Below are positions 25,827-38,100 of a stretch of 64,000 bases of DNA, piece after piece. The notes beneath the pieces are model-generated. The model was given only the letters and a program-made list of their open reading frames with translations. It ran no database searches and was not told the DNA's origin. Position numbers and translations under genes: made by a program. This stretch comes from Acanthococcus lagerstroemiae (Eukaryota > Arthropoda > Insecta > Hemiptera > Eriococcidae): positions 63,231,722 through 63,295,721 of the forward strand of contig CM063112.1 in NCBI GenBank assembly GCA_031841125.1, written 5' to 3'. Within the stretch, counting starts at the first letter, position 1, and each line of letters starts with the position of its first letter.

Positions 25827-26732
25827 CTATTGATATGTAGTAAGATGAACGATGTACAGTGTTCACATATGCCGGTGTATCATCATTTCCATCACAGTAA
25901 TATTTGAAGCAGATGGAAAGTTCTTGAATTTCCGTTACCTGCACAAAAACGGATATTAATTAACGTCCTGTGTGTTTGCCAGTCAAGTGTCAGCGTTAAG
26001 ATATTACATCTTATTATTTTATTCCGAGGGAGAAAAATTCCTCACGAGCATAGCACATTATCAAGTAACGGAAAGTTGAGTGAAATGACAAAATACACGG
26101 AAAAACAAAATGAAAACAACAAGCCACCAGGGAATCAGCATGACTCAGCAGATTCCTTCGTTCACTTCAGCCAGCTCCAGTTTTAAGTCTGAGGCAGTAT
26201 GCCAAGAATTCTTAACTAATCTATGAAGTTAACCCCATAAAATTTTCAAAAAATATCAAAATTATTTAGGTACGCATTGCATATTCTCGAAGTAACATGA
26301 ACCAATAAGTTCAAAAATACATCGCCATCCTCACCTCAAAGTAAATTGGTTATCAAAATCAACACAGAGAATTCTAAAAGAGTCAGTCTCTAATCGGCAC
26401 ACTTATGCTGAAGGCCTGCAAGACAACATGTTGCTTATAGCAGCTACCGGCGTTTCGTCTGTGTTCCGAGTTTATTTCCTGCAAATTTTTTCGCATATTC
26501 GCACATTCCTAGTTATAATTTCACAACACGATCTGTTTTATTCAATAAGCATGGTTAACGCCCCGAAATGCACGTGGTACCGGTGAACATATTTTTCCGA
26601 AAACGTAATTCGCGAAACTAGATAGAAAACCGTTTTTGAAATAGAAGAAATATATACGTACAACAAACCTGATCCAACGAATGCTCGTATAGCAGACTGA
26701 AAGCACTCACATTTTCGGCAAATTGAAGCATT
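25827..26732 (-). CDS. N-terminal two exons of an unrecognised protein
   Basis: On the minus strand, exon 1 carries an ATG at 26732-26730 and seven codons (MLQFAEN), with an in-frame TGA upstream, and ends at 26712 with a strong donor (AAAT followed by gtgagtgc). Exon 2 (25938-25827) follows an acceptor ending ttgtgcag, continues in phase 0 with VTEIQELSICFKYYCDG, and ends in phase 1 at a consensus donor (ATAG followed by gtaagtgt). All 37 codons of exon 2 are open. Both splice sites are near consensus and the residue mix is protein-like, so I believe this is a real gene. I do not recognise the family. Downstream exons should lie to the left; a 29-nt candidate at 24770-24798 is phase-compatible. 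The 26.46-26.93 kb area is CpG-richer, as expected of its 5' exon. Confidence 0.55.
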
Positions 26733-26935
26733 GAATTAAAGCACGTATGACGAATGCGTTCTTCGAAAAAGTGGTGATTCAGCCGGGATGAAAATGTTTC
26801 TCAACCTCCCTCCCCCCGTGTAATTAAAATCAAACCAATTCACCGGTGGAAAACGGAGGGTAACGTTCTCGAAAAGCCGCTTCCTTCGAAAGGAGAGATT
26901 ATCGATCGTCTGCGCGCGCCCGTTCATCCCTTATA
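26460..26935 (-). promoter_or_regulatory. CpG-rich 5' exon/promoter of the gene starting at 26732
   Basis: The stretch upstream of the start codon at 26732 (minus strand) is richer in CG dinucleotides than its AT-rich surroundings and open in several frames. It is therefore most simply 5'UTR plus promoter. I cannot place the transcription start. Confidence 0.35.
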
Positions 26936-27930
26936 TTACCTTCGCACCTTGGTCAAAAAACCGAAACTAATATTTGAGCAGTGAACCACCGCCCAAAAAG
27001 TCAACGTTGCCAGTTGTATTGATATCTTGTTAATTGTTTCGTATTTAAACACAATCATTACTGCAAATTTGGACAATATTGAAAATAAAAACTGATGGTT
27101 TGTAGTCTTACGATTAATTACAAACATTTCGAGGGGAAATCAAGTACCAATAAATAATTAAGAAAAAACACATCGGGTAACTCACGTAGCTTACTAATAA
27201 ATAATGTTTTGAGTATGTAAGAGCATCCAAAGTGCATATAGGAATTAAACGGCGGATATAAAAAAATGCCGGAGAAACCTCGTAGATATGTAGAAAATCA
27301 ATCAAAAAAACAAAAAAAAAACAAGAATTATTGTACAGAACCACAATAAATTGTTGCTATGTAGGTTTAAAATTTGTATAATCAAAATTAATGGTCGAAA
27401 AGAATTTCAGAAATATTCGTACTTAATCAAATGTTGAGTGCCTATTTAGATATCCAATACAAGGAAGAACGAAATAGCTAATAGTTCATTAATCTCAATT
27501 TTGATGCTTTTCCAAGGTAAAACAGGGCCGGTGCTCTTCACATTAAATCCTAGAATAATTAAACACAACCGAACCACAGTAAAATATTTATCAATTTACA
27601 GAACCATAAACAGGCCAAATTGCGCTGATGTTTGATTCTATTAAAATTTACTCACAATCACGCGCTTGAAAAAAAAGTCCTATCAAATAGGTGGGGGGGG
27701 GAATGAAGAAAAGAAGGAAAGAGGAAAAGGGAAAAACAGATTCTTTTCTTCAGCCAGATCAAAATTTACCTTGTAATCATAGTATGTCAGATTGAATAAA
27801 ATCCGAGGAAAAATCGAATCAAGACTGGTACATAAAATAAGACCGAACAAAAAATTCTGATTAAAATCCTCCGAATTCCCAAATTTGCCTGATGATCACA
27901 TCAATGATCTCTGATCGGCTGCGAATGGAG
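26936..27930. other. AT-rich non-genic stretch
   Basis: Very AT-rich, with a G-run at 27692-27701. No conserved frame seen. Confidence 0.5.
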
Positions 27931-28143
27931 GCCCTAGCACACTTGTGCAGTCTGCCACGCGGTCTCAAGGCCCCAGCACACTTTCGCGATTTGCTATGCG
28001 ATCGCGGTCCCAAGACTGCACGCAGTCATACAATTATCGCGGCGCGGGTGTACGCGGTCAGACCGCGCGCGATCTGATTCGCTCAGCCTCATCTGACCGC
28101 GCCAGACCACGACCGCGTAGCACACCGCACAAGTGTGCAGGAG
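27931..28143. mobile_element. GC-rich foldback / inverted-repeat element
   Basis: A short GC-rich island in AT-rich DNA. Bases 27937-27964 and the reverse complement of 28111-28138 match at 25 of 28 positions (arm core GCACACTTGTGC ... CGCGGTC). A second, diverged copy of the left end starts at about 27968 (AGGCCCCAGCACACTT), so the terminal unit is tandemly repeated. The interior is full of GCGGTC/GACCGC words that can pair with each other. This is the structure of a foldback-type miniature element. Flanking duplications are not clear. Confidence 0.7.
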
Positions 28144-29566
28144 ATTTATTTCGAACAGTAATATTTAACCTGTGAAATCGAGTTGTTTATAACGGTTTAT
28201 TTCCTTAAATTGGAACAGGGAGGCTGCCAGGATTTTTTCTTAACGAATTTAAAATATGTCTGAAAGAATCTTAAGAAGAAAAGGGGAGAGCAGTGACGCC
28301 ATTTTGTCTGGTGTAAAACAGGTATGATAAGTTTTATTTCTAAAATGAAAATGAAAATTCCAAATCTCAGTGAGGGCAAATGCACTTATTGTGCTCGCTG
28401 GTGGTATCTACAGATTACAGTTATAGGTTACAGCCAATGATCATACTATGCCATTTTTCATTCTGTTCTTACAGTAAATTTTAATAAGTGTTTAATATAC
28501 CTATCCGAATTTCGCAACTATAATTTTTTACTTTTCATAGAACTTAAGGTAGGTAAGATGATTATCACCAAATAGGTAATGATATTTTTGTTCCCACTTG
28601 AATATCTCGATTATACCTAAGTACCTATTGTTGTGGCTATATACTCAATATTATAATTTTTTTACATTTTTTTATCCTGTGTTGTGGACGAACAAGGCAG
28701 CGAACATATTGTCACTGAAGATTTTGAGAATAAATTAATAGCGAGTTTTTTTATTTTATATTCAGTATAGTCGACTTAGAAAACCAAACCCGGGTTTGAT
28801 CTTTCGGTGTCATTGATTCGTCCGAGCGGAATACGCACTTATGTACAGCAAATGTTGGGAACCGATAAAAAGTGAATCAGTTGAGTTCTCATCAGTTCAA
28901 TTCGAATTCGCTTGAAAGTTCGGCGTTTCCCTCAGAGACTCGAGTAAATTTAAGGAATTTGGATGCAAATAATATCGGCTACTTAGATGCATAACCACGG
29001 AACCTACATTTTTTTCGAAAATGAGGTTTTGCAGTTTCTAGCACCTTAGGTACTTCTCCACAGTTGAGTAAAAAAAATTTAGTCAAAATCAATTTTCTCA
29101 TAAGATTACCACTAAGCAGTATCGCGTGTCCCATATCATAATATGCGCTTGTGAAACTTTTTTTGTCTCTCCTGTAAAATTTCGTTTTTGTGGGTTACGT
29201 GGTTAATGCATCTAAGCAGTCGATATGTGAAACTTTCACTTGTTTAATTTATCGAATTTTAAGCCTGCAGCAAGTTCAATGCCCCAATTCTTGTTATCCG
29301 CAGTACTACTCCGTTTACTGAAGTATTCAGTACCAATTCAGAACCTTTGGATCCGCTCTGTGAATATGCACGAACACAAAAACATAGCGGCACGAGTTAT
29401 GGTATATGAAGCCATTGTTTGAATCAGCTGAACACATATCATGACAGCTTTTGCGTTCAACGCCCAATTTTCCTATGATTAATAATTCATTATCTCTATT
29501 ATCTAGCCAAAAAACAATTGGGTCAATTATAAACAAGGAAAATACAGTAAATTTGTGACTTATTTT
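28144..29566. other. Non-genic stretch
   Basis: AT-rich. No conserved reading frame, RNA gene or clear repeat was recognised. Confidence 0.5.
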
Positions 29567-29835
29567 CAGTGGCGGATCTAGAAATTTTCCAAGGGGGGTG
29601 TTTTGAAAATGTAACTTTTGCCACCTCCGCCCCCTAAAAAACCTAGATGGGTGTCATTCTAAATAGTTTCTGAAAACAAGTTTCATAATGTGATTAAATC
29701 GTTTCAAAATGAACATTAGTGTAGACTGTAGTGCTGCAGATACTCAAAAACATGAGAAAAACTCAAAACTCAAGCGGTTTTTTCTTTCTTCTTCGGCCCA
29801 AAGGGGGGTGCCCCCCCCCAATAGACCCGCCACTG
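29567..29835. mobile_element. hAT-type miniature element (269 bp) with perfect 8-bp duplication
   Basis: Left end CAGTGGCGGATCTA; the right end read in reverse complement is CAGTGGCGGGTCTAT. Both are flanked by identical 8-bp copies CTTATTTT at 29559-29566 and 29836-29843. A G-run follows the left end and C-runs precede the right end. No coding sequence. The clean duplication and near-identical ends suggest a fairly recent insertion. Confidence 0.92.
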
Positions 29836-30531
29836 CTTATTTTGAAACTCGGTTAATTCTTTAGTGGTTGATTAGCTCTTCACTATACCTATGTTTACAT
29901 CTGCAGATCAACGCGAGAAATACAACGTATTTGGGTCTTCAAGTAATTTAAATGATGACAGTTTTTAGCTTGTAATTTAAGAAAAGCAACTGCAATAATC
30001 CAAGTTGGTTTTTCCTATTGCTACCGGTTGGAAGAAAGTACCGGTAGTCTAATATAAATAATTCTGCAAAAATTCTACGGCAAGTACACCAAAATCTGTG
30101 ATAACAAAGAATAGATGAGTAGTATTTGTGCAAATCACATTGTTTACAAAAAATATTTCGATTAATCATAAACAAGAAAAATATCAAAAACAGGAAAAAT
30201 TCCAAACTTTGATGACTTTCCGATGTTTTGACTGATTCATTAGTCATCAGTTTATCTCTATATGCCTACCTACATCGCCAAGTTAACATGAGGAAGACTA
30301 TACCTATATGCAGGGTTCTTGAGTGGATACTCAGGTATGGGAGAGCTCAGCTGGTAATTCGGAAAAAAGAAACAACATTTTTTAAATTGGTTTTGACTTT
30401 ATCTTCTTATTGCAGCAGAAGTACCCGTAGACTCACAAAAATAGAACTCTGTAGTTTCACATGGGTACAATCAATCCGCCATTTTGATCAGGTACAAAAA
30501 TGTCCGTTAAAAAGTCTTTTATACCGCAAAA

Positions 30532-31092
30532 ATTTCGAACGTGATCGACCGTCTTGCGCCGGACACCCTGGTCCCGGAGCTGTTGAGGAGCCGAAGCGGT
30601 TGGAACCGGGTGTCGGGTTTCGTTTCGGCCATCATGCGACGGAAGATGGAGGCTGAGTGGTCGAGACAAAGGACGCAAGGAGGAGAAGCGGATGTTGCTG
30701 CTGCTACTGCGGCGGCGGATACCATCCAGCGAAGCTCGCCCGTTGCACCAGGGCTGGAGCAGAGCTCGCCCGCAGTGCAAGGGCTGGAGCTTCAATCGGG
30801 AGAGTCTCACACGACGAGTGAGTGAAGAGGAAGAGGCAGCGCGTCCGGCTGCGGGGGACCTGAAATTTCCAGGCGAGTGCTCTGGGAGCGCGGACCTCGG
30901 TCAGTAGGGAACCCCGTGGTGGCCCTGGCAGGACGCGCGCACCGTTCCGGCCAGGAGAAATGGGGGCTCGGGCCCGGCCCCAAAGCGTTCCCCTCGGTAC
31001 TGATGCGATGCCCGAAAGGGTAGTTTCCGGTGCCGGGGGTGCGGTGTCTCAAGGGCCACTTTGGCATGCGTGCATCGCCATACGTCCCACAA
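30532..31092 (+). mobile_element. 3' end of a non-LTR retrotransposon (5'-truncated)
   Basis: A GC-rich block begins abruptly near 30532 with an open frame (to the TGA at about 30823-30825) reading VIDRLAPDTLVPELL, then GWNRVSGFVSAIMRRKMEAE. This resembles the extreme C-terminus of R1/jockey-like reverse transcriptase ORFs (Trp, then 'F...IM.RK' and a charged tail). About 270 bases of GC-rich 3'UTR follow. From about 30834 this UTR aligns with 58312-58565 elsewhere in the window, sharing words such as CTCGGTCAGTAGGG, CGAAAGGGTAGTTTCC and GCCACTTTGG. Truncation at the 5' end is normal for target-primed insertions. The clade is inferred from memory of the family. Confidence 0.7.
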
Positions 31093-31388
31093 CACCATAT
31101 GTACATTCCAAATATACCTTCAACTCATATGGCAATCATTATTTATCCTTCTTCTGAATATTCATACTAAGTGAACATTTTCTATGAAGACACCAAAATG
31201 TGCGAATAGCAAAAGTTTAAGAAAATTTAAAATATTTGTTCCATCATAGTTGATTGACATTATTTTCATGCCATGTTTTGAGTTCATTTTTATGTACATC
31301 CTCAAACTTCAATCAACATTTTGAATTTCTTGAAATGTAACAAATTACTGAACTGGCATTCTGCAATTAAATGGCGGATCAATTACGT

Positions 31389-31586
31389 AAACTGGGGTAA
31401 CTTTGGATTTGTGAACTCCGGATATTCCCGCCAGAACTGGAGTAACACTGGTTAGATGCGTTATTTCTTTGTCAACTAGGGTGTCAAAAAAAAGCTGACA
31501 CGAGGCGCTACATATAGTTATGTGGTGAAAACCGATGTTCCAGTTCTGATGTCTAAAACCAGTAATGTCCGAAGTTACCCCAGTTT
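31389..31586. mobile_element. Inverted-repeat element with AAACTGGGGTAACTT ends (198 bp)
   Basis: The left end AAACTGGGGTAACTT is repeated perfectly inverted at the right end (AAGTTACCCCAGTTT). There is no coding sequence and no clear duplication at the flanks. Length and ends fit a miniature DNA transposon of unknown superfamily. Confidence 0.65.
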
Positions 31587-32269
31587 GCGGTACACATATG
31601 TATATATTCAAGTGAAATCACAGAACCTTACTATAAATATGCTGCAAACGTTCTGCGTTTAGGTATACCAGAGTCCTGTAATGACAATATTATAGATGAA
31701 GGCTGTTCATGCGGGCCATTGCTGACAACGTGACAAGTCTCTAACTATATGTAAAATCGTTGGATAACAGTAACTGAAAGAAACAAAAGCGAATCGAGGA
31801 CAATTATCAAATGATATGAATGTCGGTAACAACATAAATATAGGTAGGTACGACACAAAATATAACACTCACCTAGTATACCTAAGTGAACCCAACTATT
31901 GTTACCATAAGAGCAGAAATAATAAATAATGATAATGATAACCCTAATTATGAATTGAAACTGAAATCATACCATCACTGAGGGCTCATTCAGCTGATTC
32001 TTGATCTTGTTCTTTATTAAAAGATTTCAGTATAAGATAATTTTCAGTGTTTTTTTTTTTTTTTTCTTCAGAAATGATTAATAAAACAGGTTATGTCTGC
32101 ATCATTATCTCAGAATTTATGAAACTTTTTGGAAATTGGTTTTCTTATGCCCCTCAGTATTTCGTGTAGAAAACTTTGAAAAATTTAATTTTTCTTTTTA
32201 AATCTAATTAAATGTGTAAGTGCTGACACAGATTAATACTAACTCATGTCAGAATCAAGATGAGTAGGC
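31587..32269. other. AT-rich non-genic stretch
   Basis: No conserved frame. It contains a long poly-T run near 32050. Confidence 0.5.
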
Positions 32270-33310
32270 CAACTTACTGGGCCAGCCCGCACTATCCAGA
32301 GTAGTTTATTCAACCAGATACACTGCAAAACCAAAAGGTGAGCACTTTTGTCCCCCTGTCTTAACCATTACGGTATCATACTTTAAGATCATACACCTGA
32401 TTCAGCATATTCGGCACCGTCAACTATGACGCATATCGAAACACAGGCTTCCAATTCCTAGACTTCCATACTAGGTGCACAACTGGTCCCTCTGGCCAAC
32501 ATCGCTCAGCCCTACTAACAAAGCTACTTTAAGACACAGCGTAATGTCCCTGACAGTAAAAACAGTACCTCTGCTCCATCTCACAGCGGTGGATTCCTTC
32601 AGGGTATGCCCTACAAAAGCATCATATCCACAGTGTGCACAACATTAGCAAGACAGTCACACTGTCCCCAGCACTGAGTAATCAGCCCAGTGCTGGCTGC
32701 CTACCACGTGCAATGAGCGTTCCAGTTGGGAGTGCGAGCCCCTAAATTCCTGTTCAGATTTCCCAGCTCCTCACCTCAGCCCACTCTATTGGTAGTTCGA
32801 GGTACCTGATTGACTTGGCAAGATGGAACCCCGCAGGGTCCAATCCTTCACCGATGGTTGCCCTCTCCAGTGCCGTTCAAGAGTGTGACATAGTGCCAGC
32901 TAGCCCCACAGACCACCTGTTCCTAGTACCATCAAAGTATGACAACCCACAACATTGACGCATTAATGCTAGCTATCACGTGTAATGGAGGCTAGCCACC
33001 GTGTCACAGTGCTCTCTTACAAAACAGGAGCCTCCAGTGCTACTGCATTGGCCACAGGTTCTCCCTGCAGTGTCCCGAGACAAGGGAGTCCGCCCGATTC
33101 ACCCTGACTCCAAGCTCTCACAGTCCACTAACCAGCCACGAAGTCAACAACGAGGGTGCAATGGACATCCCGTAGAACAGACTCCTCACTAGTGTCCATC
33201 TTCGCTCACCCCCCAATTTCCGTTGGCTTCGAGGCTGCAGCTGGGTGCTCGAGCTGAACTCGCGGGACACCTCCCCTGCAGAGTACTTGCCATCAGTCAA
33301 TGCAGACTAC
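32270..33310. other. C-rich, G-poor composition island, unidentified
   Basis: About 1 kb changes abruptly from AT-rich DNA to roughly balanced GC content, with C clearly more frequent than G on the plus strand and few CG dinucleotides compared with the promoter-like islands. No long frame exists on either strand (the longest I see are about 60 codons), and I find no inverted ends or polymerase motifs. It could be a decayed transposon or satellite-derived block, or DNA from a different source. The borders are estimated by eye. Confidence 0.4.
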
Positions 33311-33609
33311 CAAAGCCATACTGAAGAAAACCCCAATCTAGCAAATATCACATTATACTCGTTCGCTTTGCTCTGTTTGTTTCTCCCTAGCGTCAGGCTG
33401 TTTTTTACCTCTAAGTACCCGCACATAACCATCTAGTATGTAACCTAAAGTACTCTAAGGGGAAGCTATGCTCAGTGAAGCACACCAGATTCTCAAAAGG
33501 GCACTGACTACTAAGATACACAAATACGATTCGAAATATTTACACTGCACAGAAACATTACACAACTGTCGATGCCACCGCAAAAGGTATATCAAGCGAT
33601 ACAACCGAA

Positions 33610-33894
33610 TTACATGACAGCCTTCGAGTTATCCAGAAAGGCCTCGGCTGCTTTCAGCAAGGATCTCCTCCTTCTCAGCAAGTGCAGTGTTTTTTTGTAA
33701 CAAGGCAGCATTCCGTTTAATTCCTTGATTACTGTTCCCGTCATGTTTCCAATACCCAGTCCGGGGGTGAAAAAACGCAGTTCTGTACTTGACTTCCGCT
33801 TTGTCGTGATCCAGTTACCACGCCATCGGATTGCATTCGCGAATACGCGGCCGTAAGCATAAAACACTAAAAATGGAACTAACAAAACTAACAT
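33610..33894 (-). CDS. Small putative membrane protein (94 aa), unrecognised
   Basis: On the minus strand an ATG (33894-33892) with an immediate in-frame TGA upstream opens 94 codons. The N-terminus MLVLLVPFLVFYAYGRVFA is hydrophobic enough for a signal anchor. The remainder is basic (TTKRKSS, LLRRRRSLLK) and ends LDNSKAVM. A splice acceptor-like sequence (cactttggtag) lies about 45 bases upstream, so this may be exon 2 after a UTR exon. A TATATAA box on the minus strand near 34592-34600, in a CpG-rich stretch, could be its promoter. The start is chosen because no earlier in-frame ATG exists. I see no domain I know. A fortuitous frame is possible. Confidence 0.35.
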   Translation of the reverse strand: MLVLLVPFLVFYAYGRVFANAIRWRGNWITTKRKSSTELRFFTPGLGIGNMTGTVIKELNGMLPCYKKTLHLLRRRRSLLKAAEAFLDNSKAVM

Positions 33895-34479
33895 TTCTCA
33901 CATTCGTAATCCCCAAAACCATGGAATTTCAGTTGTAACCTACCAAAGTGATTTAAAAAATATCTAAAAGTTCGTAGAGGAAAAAGTGGAAATTGACAAG
34001 TGAATAGGAATGAGTATACAAAAAGGCAGTGGTGCCCACATATCCCAGTATAACTTCAAGTTTTCTTTCAAGGGCTCAAACATTCATATTATTTTCAATG
34101 TCCTAATAAAACGTGCTGTTTTGCCAAAACAATGTTACTCGTATCACGTATACCCGGTGTCTTGAAAATCCGAAAATTACTCCTGATCCTCGGGAGGTGA
34201 ACAAGAGCATTTATAGTGTTTGATGAGGATAGCCACTTGTTTCAAGAGGAAGAGAGCAATTTTTAAATAGTAATCGTATTTCGTCGCGACATTAGCAGCA
34301 AAAAGATGAACTAAAATAACACTAGTATTTATTTATTTCGAAATACAGCCGTCGGAAAAATAATACAATACATCGATAAAAATAAAATGCTAATCTATAC
34401 AGAAACTAAGTTCAGAAGTTACACAATTTAAAACTCGTAAACTTCGAACAAGTGAAAAAGGTTATTGGTCCTCAGTCAA

Positions 34480-35100
34480 CCTCCTACTTCCTTTCCCTTG
34501 AATCGCTACAGGCCGGGGGTCGAGATAGTAGCACCACGATACTTCTTGATCTGTTCAGCCAGAACTCCCAAATTTCGTTTCCTAGTTCGGCGGTTATATA
34601 CGCTCGCTAGCACGTGCAAAAGCGCCGTGTACAATGATCCCTTTCCACAAGTCGTAAAATGTGTATTCGTTCTCTTCTTCCTGTCTTTAGGTGCTCCGTG
34701 CTCGCTGCTCAGAGACGATGAACTTCGCCATTATAAAGGCGGGAACACAGGAAAAGAAAAACGCTAGCGCTCTCGCTTTCTCTCCACTTCTCCTGCCTGT
34801 CTTCGCGCTGCTCACTCTCGCCGCTACCTCTGAACACGAGAAGGGTTATTACCATTACACCCTTAAATTTTCGCGCGGGTCTTTGACCGAAAAAGTCAAA
34901 TAAACGTTTGCCGAAGCCGCGCCATAAACCTCGCAAATTAATTTTCCAAATCGTTCGGGGTACTGCCCGGATGTTAAAGAGTATATTTTACCACTCTATT
35001 TTTGATGTTCACAGAGGGGCATATAGAATACATGTACGGTGCGGATGCTACATACGACAATTTTCTATTTTCAAACCATTTTCGATATCAGATCGGTAGA
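34480..35100. promoter_or_regulatory. CpG-rich promoter-like island
   Basis: CpG-rich on both strands, with overlapping short frames. It contains TATATAA on the minus strand (about 34592-34600) and TATAAAGG on the plus strand (about 34732-34739), so it could drive transcription in either or both directions. On the minus strand the nearest open frame is the 94-aa one at 33.6 kb. No coding exon was found to the right. Confidence 0.35.
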
Positions 35101-38100
35101 AGTAACTTCATATAGAATCTCGAACAGATTCTTGGTTTTGCATTAGAGGGGTAACCTTTTGATACAAGCGGCTGGCCGGCTAGAGGAACTGATATTCAAA
35201 GTAGAGACAAATGTTTCTAACAGTTTTCATCGAACCATACAGATGAATCGAACACGTTTATAATTCTATAATCATTCTGCGAGAAAACTATATAAATTAA
35301 ATCCAATTATTATTAATGTTCAGTTTTGTTTTCGAAGAACGAAATCGAAGGGTAACTGAACCCCTGCTATGGGCACGACCTCGCGGTGAAATTTATGAAG
35401 CACGAACCCTACAACTAGCTTCAGAGCAATGAACGAACAGTCGTACCGTTCACTGACCCTCGTCACCACAATGCCGGCATCCAGACGGAATATTGCAACC
35501 TTTCATAAAAGAAACAAGACACATCGCGTTGCAAAAACTTTTTCTGATGTGCGACACTGTTCCACCCAAATCAGACATAACGGCGAAAAAAAAGAGAAGT
35601 AGCGGAAATCCGACTGTTGAATGAACTCGCGCACTATACTTCGATTTCATTCGTATTTTCTCGTACGCGACTCGCGAATCTGAAAATTTCACAGATCTTC
35701 GCTTTTCCGGGGAAAATCGTAACCCCGGTAACAAGAGGACACACGGTGTCACGACCTTCAGCCAGCGTTTTTCGCTTTAGTATTTCAATTTCTCATCTGC
35801 ACGTCTGGTGAATACATACAATATACATACGGCGACATGGGTGAAAAACCAGCACCTTTTTGTCAGGTACAACAGAATACCGAATTATTCACTTCGGAGT
35901 TCGAACGTTCGTCGGTAACTCGTGGAATTTTCAGATACGAGAACTGAAGAGCCAAGCTGGTGACCAGGAAAAAAGCTTCCGGTGCCAGAAAAAAAAATAG
36001 CCGAATCTTTTCAGATTGCATTTCTGATTATTTTAGCACAATTAATGTAATATTATTTCAATTTCAGATTACTCCGTAAACTTTAAAAAAAAGTAATTTT
36101 AGGTTTAGATGGAAACCAACGCTGAGCATGTTCAAAAAAATCAGCATCGAGCATTCTGTCGAAGAAAAGTCAGACAAAAAAATCTTACCGAGTAGCTGGG
36201 TATAAGTCCACGTTGTCAGACACGTGTTTACGAAGAATACATGTTAAGCTTATCAATATTCAATATCGATAATCGGTTACATTTAGAGTTAACTAAAATT
36301 GTTAAACGGCAAAATACCTCTTCAGCAAACGGATGAGGTTACCTATTGTCCAACATACACGCGAACAGAATACAGTGAACTTCACGTTGATTTGTTTCCG
36401 AGTTGACGACTAATAAGTGAAAATGATCTGACTTCACGAAAGATCTTTTCATCAACTTTGCAAAATCAGAATTCTCGTAATCATCAGCTACGATCTTCAG
36501 TGTTTCAGTTTCCAGCTATCTTTATTACCAACCTGACACACTCCACTCTCTCGACATAGTAGCTCGAGGCAAAGGAGCAAATGCCCATCTGAAATCTTAG
36601 TCTGTTCCCAGAAAGAAACTTCAAACAACAAAACAAAGTCGTTGAGGGGTAAGAACAGTTGGTTTACCCTCGTAACAAAAACGAAAATAGCTGCTACGTT
36701 CAAGCTCCACTCTCTCCAGTACTTTGCAGCAGCCTTCTCATAGCACACTCGATCTTGAATGTGAGCATCCTCTTTAAAGAGGAAGCTCAAAAAATGTTGT
36801 GTATCAAAAACAGACGTATCGAGAAATACGTGAACATAATCTGGGTAACATTTTGACGAAAAAATACTCATAAATGAAAATTATAAACGGCATTTGAACA
36901 GTTCATAAAAAAGGGCTTGATTGAGTCTTGGGCAATTTTTTTCTGTCCGGCTTTGGATTCTTTCAAATTTTGGGTGGTTAGAGGGCATCCTCCGAAGGAA
37001 CCAAATTCACCAACTATTCACGCATGTATAGGAAGATCGGGAGAGGTCAAAATCGGCATGTTTTGCAGAATTCATTGCTTCAACTCTTTGTCACTCCAGA
37101 AAAGTAAAAAGAAAAAAAAAAGATAACAAAATAGGGTTTTTACCATAGTAACAAACAAAATGGATTCCCCCCCCCCCAATAAGAATATATTGAATCTGCC
37201 ATATCATCTACTTATGTTCTCAGATTAAAAAATTTCAAACTCCAGGTCTTAGGAAAATTTTGAAAAAATTCCTGTAAGTACTTCATACTGTGCAAATTCA
37301 TTAACCGCGAACATCGTGATATTTTTTGTTGTTCAAATACAATAAAATGTTGAATATTTTAAATATTCTACAAATTACCACATTCGGTTGGATTTTTACA
37401 TAAAACCTGGTTAAATACAGTAATTCGAGTGTAAGGTGTAACCATATAATTAGTCACCTGAAACTAGTATTTGGAAATAGACTACAGCGACCCAAAAGCT
37501 TAAATTTCATTTGAATATCCTGTAAACTCAGGTTCTATATCATTTTCCATTGTTTAAAGAACACGTACGTGTATTCAAGAAAATCTTTCATGGAATCAAG
37601 AAACCTATAAATGAATTTTTGGTTGCTAAGCAGTCTTAAACAGGTATAATGAAATACAGATATGAGCGTGAGACCTGATGCATGTGTCGCAGCCAGCAAA
37701 ATCAGGCAATATGAATTTCAGGCAAGAACTTACAAGAGCAAGAACACCTATTTCGCGCTCTTCGTTCACTCTAATAGTTGATAGCAGGCATTTTAAGGGT
37801 CTTCTTTCGAAAAACGAACCACCATTAGACCCTTTAGAGAAACGTGTTTTGGTCTACACGTTACACACAACAGAAGGGCATGGCTGGACGGCATGCACGA
37901 AGTTTCCGACAGATTATGAAAAGATGGTCAGCTCCGAAGAATATTCAGTCTGAGAAGTACCATTGTGAGACAGTACCATGTTCCCTCAGGTACAGGCGAA
38001 GAACTGCGCCATTTTTCAGGCAGAAAATACCCCGGATGAGTTATTTATTATTAGGATTTTGCCGGGTTGCAAAGATCGATAGAGTGGAATTCAGACACTG

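Noticed and set aside
36497..36871. 124-codon minus-strand frame
   Set aside because: No recognised motif, no clear splice or promoter context, and the composition looks like chance; kept only as a note in the stretch description.
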